Assembly: GCF_001661265.1 (NCBI RefSeq)
Contig: NW_017567003.1
Coordinates: 62,001 to 126,000, forward strand
Source: Saitoella complicata NRRL Y-17804
Taxonomy: Eukaryota; Ascomycota; Saitoellomycetes; Saitoellales; Saitoellaceae
Direction: 5' to 3'
Length of the DNA: 64,000 nucleotides
Shown here: in pieces, positions 19,151 through 27,195 of the stretch
Layout of the letters: each line of letters opens with the position of its first letter
How positions within the stretch are numbered: the stretch's first letter is position 1
Notes under the pieces: model-generated
Seen by the model: the letters and a program-made list of their open reading frames with translations, nothing else
The model's database searches: none
What the model was told of the DNA's origin: nothing
Made by a program: the position numbers and the translations under genes

Positions 19151-21937
19151 TCACATCCTCCTCAATTCAACCGCCGCTTTCCCGATATCTCCATCCCCAT
19201 CGTCATCCTTCTCATTCGGATCCTCATCTAACGGATCAAGTGTCAACCCTGTCCCAGCCCTCAGCCTCCCAAGTCCATGCGGCCCATGCTCATTCCCAAT
19301 ACTCCTACTCCTCCCACGACTTCCCTCCTCACCCGGACTATGCACCCGAATCTCCGCCAACTCATGCATCCCCGCCGTCGCCGCCGCATCAGACTCCGGC
19401 CGTCCCCTCATACTCGGCGTCTGACTCGTCTCACTTCCCTTCCTCCCCCTCGCACGACTCCATCGTCTCCCTAACCTCGAATGTGTCGAACTCCCATGCG
19501 AATCAGTCGGTCTCAGACTCAGACTACTCACACTCGCCGAATCATGGCTGCGGAGGCCAAGACGTTCCTGTGCACGATCGATAGGTTGCGAATCAAACAC
19601 CAAACTGGCATTATCCTCATACACATCCGCAAGCTCATTCGCCGCGACAGCATCCGACGCGCCAAACGTGTAATCCATCCGCTTTCCACGATTACTTTCA
19701 TGACTATGGATACTCTCGATATCGCTCGCTCTCGCAGGCAATGGCGCACCACGCGGACTGGTGGGGAAAGCCTCCGTAAACTCCGAGTTATGGAGATCCT
19801 GTAACTCCCTCTCAACAGACCCAATCGGTGCCAACGCACGCTCCGAAGTCGGACTCTGCACAGGACTCGACGGATGACGCGTGGGACTTCCAGTCGGCGT
19901 ACCAGGACTAATCCTGATATCCGGCACCGGTGGCGGCAAGCTCGAACTATCCTTCGGCGTAGGCGGCAACTCAACCTCCTTCCCCTTATCCTCCTTCTTC
20001 TCCTCTAACATCTGCGGCCCATGCATATTCACAATATAAAACGGATTCAACTTATCACCCGCCCCCGGATCCCCCCCAGCAATCCCCAAATCCAGGATAT
20101 TATTCCTCAACGCACACATGAACTTATTCCTCCTCTGCGCTCTCAACGCATCATTCTGCCAATTCGATTTATGATTGATATTGATCGTGAGTGTCAAATT
20201 CCCCAATGCCGGCATATCCTGAACCTCAATCACGATCGTAGGCGCATAATCCCTCTTCTCTGCCCGCACAAAGTCCAACATCCGCAACCTCAACGCCTCG
20301 ATCTCCTCCAACGTCGTACCAAACTTGACTTGTAACTTGACTGTCTCGGACATTTCTCCCGAGCGTTTGATATTGTGGATATACTTCGTGTTGAGCAGGT
20401 TGTTGGGCGCTTGGATGGTGCGTCCATCGAGGCGTTTGAACACGGTTGCCATGAGTTGCATTTCTTTCACGATGAACTGATCACCGTCGATATCGACGCG
20501 GTCGCCGACGTCGAAGGGGTGTTTGACGAACAAAAAGACGATGGATCCAAGGACTTCTTGGGCTGTTACGGAGAATAGCCAGGACAGCGCGAGAAGGGTG
20601 GTACTCGCACTCGAAATGGTACTCCGGAATTGCGCATTCAACAATCCCAAAAAGACCAGGAGCGTGATAATCGCCACCACAAACGTAAGCACATTATCCA
20701 GCTTACTCACAGCCGAATCCACATCCTTCAAACTGCTCGTGATACTCTTCCTCTCCCTTCCAATCTCAACACAAACCTGCTCCATCTCCTCCCTCGTTAA
20801 GTCTCCATTCATGTCCTTATCAAACATCGCAAACGCACGTTCGGCTTCTTCCGCATCCTCAAAGACATCCGCAAAGTCCTCGAAGTGGAGAGCGTCGTTT
20901 TCTGGCTGCTTGAACGAGTTGAAGAAACGCCTCGCTAAGCCTTGGGATCCGGCCGTCGTGATGAGCGCTTGCTGAACCATCGCTTGAGGCGAAGTCAACC
21001 GTGCAATTTTCCCACCCGTAATCTCCGACAACGGGTTTAACGCAACGTCCGTAACCTCCCTCAACCCCCTCCTCGCCTGCCGTCCCACGTTATAGAAGAA
21101 CTGACGATTCGGCGTCATGGCCCCAGTCGGGAAATAATCCTCGTCCTCCTCGAACGAGGGCAAGACGGTGCGAGACCTGACCCACAACTTCGTCAAGATA
21201 TTCACCTCGAACTTGTTCAGCACGATACGATCCTGATAAGTCCGTTGATGAAACGAAATCGCAAGGAGCTGAATAAATATCTTCTCGATCAAATTGAGGA
21301 TCATACCAATAAAGATCGCGAGGAGGATGTTGTTGATGATGGACTGGTAATGCTGTGTTCCCCGCCCTTCCCGTCTCGCTCGTGGATTCTGCGTCATGAT
21401 GGGCAAGAAACTCACGTAACAACTCAGACTCCAACAAAACATGGTCAAAGCCAACTCGATCGCTCGTACAGCCTCGATATACCTCGCTGCGGAATTTGTC
21501 CACAGACCAACAACCTCACCCAATACCGTCGGCAAGCATTTAGCCACGATTTTCGAGCCCCATAGCGAGAGCCAGATGATTTCCCACCATACACCCCACC
21601 ACAAAAGTCGCACACCGCCAATCGTCGCTCCGGTCTGCGCAACACCACCGGCCAATGTCGGAACCAACAATAATATGGCGAGTGGCAATATATAAATCGC
21701 ATAACGCGTCACAATACTAAAATGCAACACCCACGCATACCACCTCCCCAACCTCGTCAACGGCCTCCGTGGCGGCTGATACGCATTCGGATGAGGCACA
21801 TGCGCAGGATTATTCGCATACCGATCAAACGTTTCGTCGGCCTTATTGAACGCCACACCCGGCTCATTCGCCTCGTCTGCGTCCCGAGCTGTGGATGAGG
21901 AGCGTCGAGGTGAATTGTCGTGATCTGACGGTACCAT
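19151..21937 (-). CDS. EF-hand MscS-type mechanosensitive channel (Msy1/Msy2 family)
   Basis: Single exon, 928 residues. N-terminal cytosolic tail, then a first set of hydrophobic segments (TRYAIYILPLAILLLVP, LLWWGVWWEIIWLSLWG, ALTMFCWSLSCYVSFLP and others), a cytosolic loop with one EF-hand (DKDMNGDLTREE), then further membrane helices and an MscS domain with VKHPFDVGDRVDIDGDQF and VFKRLDGRTIQAPNN. The long Ser/Pro-rich tail is disordered. This layout is that of fungal Msy1/Msy2, ER-membrane calcium-regulated channels that limit calcium and cell volume changes under hypo-osmotic shock. The EF-hand has canonical acidic positions, so calcium control is likely retained. A 15-bp tandem repeat lies in its leader or promoter. 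Confidence 0.92.
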   Translation of the reverse strand: MVPSDHDNSPRRSSSTARDADEANEPGVAFNKADETFDRYANNPAHVPHPNAYQPPRRPLTRLGRWYAWVLHFSIVTRYAIYILPLAILLLVPTLAGGVAQTGATIGGVRLLWWGVWWEIIWLSLWGSKIVAKCLPTVLGEVVGLWTNSAARYIEAVRAIELALTMFCWSLSCYVSFLPIMTQNPRARREGRGTQHYQSIINNILLAIFIGMILNLIEKIFIQLLAISFHQRTYQDRIVLNKFEVNILTKLWVRSRTVLPSFEEDEDYFPTGAMTPNRQFFYNVGRQARRGLREVTDVALNPLSEITGGKIARLTSPQAMVQQALITTAGSQGLARRFFNSFKQPENDALHFEDFADVFEDAEEAERAFAMFDKDMNGDLTREEMEQVCVEIGRERKSITSSLKDVDSAVSKLDNVLTFVVAIITLLVFLGLLNAQFRSTISSASTTLLALSWLFSVTAQEVLGSIVFLFVKHPFDVGDRVDIDGDQFIVKEMQLMATVFKRLDGRTIQAPNNLLNTKYIHNIKRSGEMSETVKLQVKFGTTLEEIEALRLRMLDFVRAEKRDYAPTIVIEVQDMPALGNLTLTININHKSNWQNDALRAQRRNKFMCALRNNILDLGIAGGDPGAGDKLNPFYIVNMHGPQMLEEKKEDKGKEVELPPTPKDSSSLPPPVPDIRISPGTPTGSPTRHPSSPVQSPTSERALAPIGSVERELQDLHNSEFTEAFPTSPRGAPLPARASDIESIHSHESNRGKRMDYTFGASDAVAANELADVYEDNASLVFDSQPIDRAQERLGLRSHDSASVSSLSLRPTDSHGSSTHSRLGRRWSRARGRKGSETSQTPSMRGRPESDAAATAGMHELAEIRVHSPGEEGSRGRSRSIGNEHGPHGLGRLRAGTGLTLDPLDEDPNEKDDDGDGDIGKAAVELRRM

Positions 21938-22523
21938 GTTCGGTAGCTATAGAGAAACGACAGTGATGGCGATGGAGATCAGTGAGATGGAGATCAGTGA
22001 GATGGAGATCAGTGAGATGGAGATCAGTGCGATGGAGATGGACGCTCGTACTTCAATCAGTGCACGTGCGCTAATGCAGTCAACCGTCCCCCTCCGCTGA
22101 GACGTCTCGCTCATCCTGCACTTCTAGAACTGCCGTCGGTAAATCAAGGCGAGATCTTGGCGAGTAGCGTTCGTTACCTTCGATTTAAGCCGGAAGAGGG
22201 ACCCTGGGTTGACACCTCCGAGAGTCTTTCCGGTGTTGTTCCGGGTGCGTTGACCTCGGGACTGAACTTGAGAGGACGTTGATGTACGGACGATATGCGT
22301 TACCTAGGCCTTTCCCTAACAACCGTTCACTGAAATCATCCCAGTGAACCATCTCGAAGTAAATGTCAACAATTTCTCCACCGGCACACGGACGCGGCAC
22401 TTGCGCTCGGTAGATCTCAAGGCTCCAATCCGCTCCCCGCGGGGCAGCTCTAACCACCAGAGCCACTTATAATTCGTCCAACTGTCACCGAAAGACTTTG
22501 TAGCAACTGACAAACAAACCATC
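21938..22523. other. Divergent promoter region MscS channel / dioxygenase
   Basis: 586 bases between divergent starts. Apart from the 15-bp repeat near the left end I see no gene. Confidence 0.55.
21971..22040. repeat. 15-bp tandem repeat, about 4.7 copies
   Basis: Unit GATGGAGATCAGTGA at 21971, 21986, 22001 and 22016 (the last with one change), then a partial copy from 22031. It lies 34 bp upstream of the MscS-channel start, on the leader side. Near-perfect identity suggests recent slippage expansion. Confidence 0.95.
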
Positions 22524-23597
22524 ATGGCCGAACCCGTTAAAGTCAAGGAAGAGCAGAAGAACGCTACCCTCCTCCCCAAGGAAGATGCTCCAGGTCCTCC
22601 GGTATGTACTGCTTGTTTGTGTGATCCGCGATCCACAGCTGATCCGCGCCTCTATGCGTAGCCCAACCTCCCCAAGCTGTTGGACATGACTATGGAAAAC
22701 ATCACCGGAAACACCAAATTGATCAACTCCCTTAACCCTAACCCCCGCCTCAAGTTCCTCCTCGAAAGCCTCGTCCAGCACCTCCACGACTTCGCGCGCG
22801 AAACAGCCCTCACAACCGAGGAATGGATGACAGCAATCCAATTCCTCACAGAAGTCGGCCAAATCTGTTCCCCTACCCGTCAAGAGTTCATTCTTCTCTC
22901 CGACACCCTGGGTCTCTCAACTCTCGTCGACGCAATCAACCACCCGAAGCCTCCAGGCGCAACCGAGAATACTGTATTGGGTCCCTTCTTCACCGAAGAC
23001 GCCCACCACTTCTCCCACGGAGAATCCATCGCTTCCCCCGGAAAGGGCGAAATGACCCTCGTAACCGGCCGCCTAACCTCCCTCGACGGCACCCCAATCG
23101 CAGACGCAACCGTCGACGTCTGGGAAACCGATGAATCAGGACACTACGATACCCAATACCCTGGTCGCGACCACCCCGATTGTCGTGGTATCATCCACAC
23201 TGACACCGATGGGATTTTCCACTTCAAATGTGTCAAACCTGTGTCGTATCCAATCCCCCACGATGGGCCCGTCGGAAAGATGCTCAAGGTCCTTCAAAGA
23301 CACCCATACCGCCCCGCCCACCTCCACTACAAAATCCAAAAAGACGGGTTCGACACACTCGTTACAGCACTCTACATGCGCGGCGACCCCTACGAGGAAT
23401 CCGATGCAGTCTTCGGCGTGAAATCGAGTTTGATCGTCGACGTGAACAAAATCGAGGATGAGGAGCGGGCGAAGAAGTACGGGATGGACGTCAACGATTG
23501 GTGGATTGATAGGGATTTCGTGTTGGTTCCTATTGAGACTGCGGAGAAGATTAGGAAAGAGAATGTGGAGAAGGCTATGGCGAATTTGAAGATCTGA
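22524..23597 (+). CDS. Intradiol ring-cleavage dioxygenase (catechol/hydroxyquinol 1,2-dioxygenase)
   Basis: Two exons, 22524-22601 and 22662-23597, with a 60-nt intron; 337 residues. It has the helical N-terminal dimer domain and the intradiol catalytic core. Predicted iron(III) ligands are Tyr188 (GHYDTQY), Tyr222 (VSYPIPHDGP), His246 and His248 (RPAHLHYKI), with the usual spacing. Such enzymes open catechol or 1,2,4-trihydroxybenzene to muconate or maleylacetate in the 3-oxoadipate route. Length and the PIPHDGPVGKML string favour the hydroxyquinol branch, but substrate is not provable by eye. No other aromatic-degradation genes (maleylacetate reductase, hydroxylase, transporter) are nearby, so it is not part of a visible catabolic cluster. 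No secretion signal; cytosolic. Confidence 0.93.
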
Positions 23598-24017
23598 GGG
23601 ACTGGGGATGGCTATGGGGGTTAGGATGACCTCTATGATATGTATACCGTACGTATGAAACAAACTCTCATATCTCATTCATCCGTCTAACTTGATGTCC
23701 AATTTTTATCCACAATGCTGTCCGTAAGCACATGCTCCGTGAAACCCTCCCATTCAAATGTCGATTCTATTTGCAGGATAATCAGAAAACTCCAGGATCC
23801 AAACACCCCGTGGCAATGAGCGTAGCAGACGCGCGAGGTATCTCACGTCACCGAATATCTTATCCTGCTGGCCGGCCGTAACTGCTGTTGTCCAGCATTC
23901 GCGAGCTTGAGGCTAAGCTGGATGCCAAGGGTAAGGCCGGGTTGAGCCCCGGAAATCGTACTTTACGCCATCATTGTCAATCATGTGTTCACCTCGAGTA
24001 CACACTTCTCGAACCTC
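23598..24017. other. Intergenic, with possible short spliced frame
   Basis: Convergent 3' ends of the dioxygenase and the PPR gene. A short ATG is followed by an intron-like segment (GTAAGC at about 23726 to TTTGCAG at about 23778) and later, in another frame, by a coding-looking helical stretch (RELEAKLDAKGKAG) near 23905-23945. I cannot join them in one frame with standard signals. Confidence 0.35.
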
Positions 24018-26726
24018 TCAATAGGGTCTGCTCCTCCTGAGAAGTTGGGACCCTAATGAGGATCCCTTCGGATCCGATTTGACATCCTTTGGATCCGACG
24101 TCATTCCATTCTTGTCCCTCTCTTCCAGCACTCTTTCGATCAAGTCCCAATCGTCCAGCTCGCTCTCTTCCCGTCTGTTTTGTAACTCCCGATCTCCCGG
24201 CTTTCTCTCTTCCAGCTCCTCCTCTTCAAAGTCCCAATCGTCTAGCTCGTCGCGGTGCCTTATAAAGGGCACCTTTGGAACCGATTTTACGTCCGCAGTG
24301 CAACGGCGAGGCTCGGGCAAGACTGGCGCGGCATTCCGACCCTCGTCCGTTGCCTTCCATCGCGACCAAGGACGCTCAAGGGGGTCGGAGGGAGGTACAA
24401 CAGGGTTGAGAGGTTCGGGCTTCACATGCTGAGGCGATGCATGTGCGTGGTTGTCGGTGGCCTGGGCACCGCCGGGCGAAGAGTCTTGCCAGGGATCGGT
24501 CCGCCCATACCGAGCTCGACGAGGTTGAAATCGGTTCAAGTCAGGCCGGCAACTGCGCATGTCCAGCTCCCCGCGTAGGTTCTTCTCAATCACCCACTCT
24601 GAATAGGTAATTTGTTGCCCAACATGAGCAATAATATGATGCAAGGCCGCCTGGACCTTTCGCAGGTGGTGTCCCGCCGGCGTGCGATTGCGGTGTCCGT
24701 CAGGCCGTGACCACAAGTCAAGAACCCGCCAGATTTGGGCAAAAGCTACTTCGACTGGGTGCCCCTTGGCGAGAGTCTCATCGGATGTCCACGCTTTGGT
24801 GGTTGCATCGTCCTTGACGACTGGCAGAGGCGCCAAGGCAATGGTTGTAGGCGCTAGCTGACGTTCTTCGCCAAGAGGTTTTCCCTCCTCGGAAGCAACG
24901 GCAAATGCTTCCTTATAATCCTCCTCAAACACGATCTGGTTCCCTACCATTTTCGTGATAAACTTCATCTTATCCTTTTGGTGCCTTTGCCGAATGACCG
25001 GTTTGACCACTAGAGAGACAATATTCTTCCATAAGCCCTGGAGAACTCGCGCGTTGCGTTCCCAGTGAAACCCCTTCCTTTTCAATTCCTGGTAAATCAT
25101 CGCCGACACGGAATGTCGCAATAACCCATGCGTCTTGATATCGAATCGGACACCGGTTTCGATAATGTCGTTCTGCAGCTTTATTATAGGAGCAATAGAA
25201 CTCAGACCTGTAGAGTCTTTATTCCTGTCATACGCTTGGATCACCGCTGCATATGTCAAAATATTTGGCGTGATTCCTGCCTTTATCATTAAGACCCACG
25301 TCCTTTCAATGTTACGGATATCACCCCTGAGGCCTTGAAAGAAGGTGTTGAAAGTCACCACGTCAGGTCTCATCTCGGGAATGTCTGAGCGAAGCATCGA
25401 AAGTAGGATCCGGACTGCAAGTTTCTGGTACCAGTCGACACCGGCAAACCTCTTCAGAATGATGTTTGGAATGTGGTTGTTCATAAAAACCGAGCCGAAG
25501 TTTTCTTTGAGTGCAGCATTACTAGACGCTGCAAACGCCAACTTAGCATATCTGCACCATACCCTCCACAAATCTCGGGCGGGAGCCTTAGCCTCAACCA
25601 TCGCATTGATGGTTAAGCTCATGATCTTGATGTCCATTTCCAGTACTTTGTCAGGCGTGAAGCCCAGACCTGTTAGGTCCACCTTGAAAGCCTCCAAGGG
25701 TTCAGTGTTGAAAATTTGCGCTATGCTGCGGAGTACTTCCCTGGATCCCTCACGTCCATTCTCTTTGATGTGCTTGTGTAGTAGGTCCAATATGACGCTC
25801 CTGCATCTTTTCGTAATTTTTCTGCCGGGATATCCCATGTCAAGCATTTCTCTCAACATTCGAAGGGCATCGCCAATGCGGGTTTCACGGAGGTACGCAT
25901 TGATGAATAGAAGGTATGTATAGCGATTCGGAGACACGTCTGATGCACGCATTGTCGTGAGAAGTGCTTCCGCAGGACGGAGATCTGAGATCCGAACGGC
26001 GGACTCCAACATCATATTGTAAAGATACGTCGGATTATCCTTTATGCCGCGTTGCTCATTGGTGTCATCTTCTTGGCTGTGTTTCAAATCCCGCTGAAAG
26101 AAAAGTTTAAATCTCCTTGTCGCATTGGCTATGTCTCCCATATAGAGATACATACTGGCCAATTTTGCATGCTTCCAATCCATAGAACTGGCCATATCCT
26201 TAGTCATAGCCCCCATCCTGTCCAGGCTATTCAATGCCATTTCCGCAGCTAACAGTCGACCAGGTGTAAGACAGCTGTGGAAGAGGGAGTCATAATATGG
26301 AATGCTTCCCATGGAACCATGCCAGTAGGAGAAGACATCTGCAGCTTCTTCGTGAAGTCCGGCATCATGAAGGCATTCGAGAAGACCTGGCAAGTGCAAA
26401 TCAGGTGGTGGCTCTTTGTGATGTTCCTTGAATTTGACGAATGCTTCGTATACCTTGGAAAGAAGATCAAGACTTGATTCTTTCCCCAGTTCTGAACACA
26501 TGACATCGAGCTGATATATCCACGGATCACGGCTGTAATTCTCCTGCCGTGGTCGCTCAAAGTTCTTCAAGGCCTTTCTGGCCAGGTTATCGGCCTTACC
26601 GCTCAGTCCTAACGTCCGCCTTTGCAGCAAAGGAGCACCTGAAACTATCACTGTTCTCGTCGCATTCTGAGCACATCGCGCAGCGAGCCGGGCTGAACAT
26701 CTTATGCAGATGAATGTCCTGAACAT
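24018..26726 (-). CDS. Mitochondrial pentatricopeptide-repeat (PPR) protein
   Basis: Single exon, 902 residues. The first 40 residues are Arg/Ala/Ser rich without acidic residues, a mitochondrial presequence. PPR-like helical hairpins follow, the clearest being NPTYLYNMMLESAVRISDLR, PNRYTYLLFINAYLRETRIG, DVVTFNTFFQGLRGDIRN and TPNILTYAAVIQAYDRN. The C-terminal 200 residues are charged, rich in Arg, Asp, Pro and Glu repeats (LDDWDFEEEELEERKPGDRE) and probably disordered. Fungal PPR proteins act on individual mitochondrial transcripts in processing, stability or translation; the target is unknown. Third-position A/T use is higher than in neighbouring housekeeping genes, consistent with low expression. 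Confidence 0.85.
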   Translation of the reverse strand: MFRTFICIRCSARLAARCAQNATRTVIVSGAPLLQRRTLGLSGKADNLARKALKNFERPRQENYSRDPWIYQLDVMCSELGKESSLDLLSKVYEAFVKFKEHHKEPPPDLHLPGLLECLHDAGLHEEAADVFSYWHGSMGSIPYYDSLFHSCLTPGRLLAAEMALNSLDRMGAMTKDMASSMDWKHAKLASMYLYMGDIANATRRFKLFFQRDLKHSQEDDTNEQRGIKDNPTYLYNMMLESAVRISDLRPAEALLTTMRASDVSPNRYTYLLFINAYLRETRIGDALRMLREMLDMGYPGRKITKRCRSVILDLLHKHIKENGREGSREVLRSIAQIFNTEPLEAFKVDLTGLGFTPDKVLEMDIKIMSLTINAMVEAKAPARDLWRVWCRYAKLAFAASSNAALKENFGSVFMNNHIPNIILKRFAGVDWYQKLAVRILLSMLRSDIPEMRPDVVTFNTFFQGLRGDIRNIERTWVLMIKAGITPNILTYAAVIQAYDRNKDSTGLSSIAPIIKLQNDIIETGVRFDIKTHGLLRHSVSAMIYQELKRKGFHWERNARVLQGLWKNIVSLVVKPVIRQRHQKDKMKFITKMVGNQIVFEEDYKEAFAVASEEGKPLGEERQLAPTTIALAPLPVVKDDATTKAWTSDETLAKGHPVEVAFAQIWRVLDLWSRPDGHRNRTPAGHHLRKVQAALHHIIAHVGQQITYSEWVIEKNLRGELDMRSCRPDLNRFQPRRARYGRTDPWQDSSPGGAQATDNHAHASPQHVKPEPLNPVVPPSDPLERPWSRWKATDEGRNAAPVLPEPRRCTADVKSVPKVPFIRHRDELDDWDFEEEELEERKPGDRELQNRREESELDDWDLIERVLEERDKNGMTSDPKDVKSDPKGSSLGSQLLRRSRPY

Positions 26727-27195
26727 GTACGGCTATTGCTGATCGGAAGCGTAAATATGAAGCTCCAAAAGCGCTTTGGAAAAGAACGTACCCGCAAGCC
26801 CATCAATGATTAAGCGACAAATGCCTGTATACTTTCGCCCAGCTGCAGGGAAAACGAGAAGTCCCGACGGAATACTTTGGTTGCTACCGGTATGTATTTG
26901 GTAGGTTTCTACCTGGCTGTGTGCAGGGGCTATCAGCACGTGCAGATAGCAGGCAATATGGCCAGTTGCTCGAGGTCCCCGCTTATACTTTCTAGCCAAG
27001 TCCCTAGGATAGCGATATACAGTGTGTGTAATTCGTGATATTTTGCTGCCCACTCTATGGGCGTACCCAAGATCTAACCAAAAAGACAGATAACTCCGAT
27101 ATATAGCAGAAGATGCCCAAGAAGAAGCATGCGGTATCTCAGATACCATGAAAAAATAGAGAAATTCGTACCACCAAACATCATCCTGAAAGCAC
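26727..27195. other. Intergenic between PPR gene and AXL2-like gene
   Basis: PPR promoter on the left and AXL2-like 3' flank on the right, both genes on the minus strand. A 164-codon frame (26733-27227) overlaps the AXL2 stop and lacks family features or codon bias; I treat it as chance. Confidence 0.5.

Noticed and set aside
22731-22745. CCCTAACCC-like string, possible interstitial telomere repeat
   Set aside because: Only about two units and inside the dioxygenase coding exon, encoding conserved protein.
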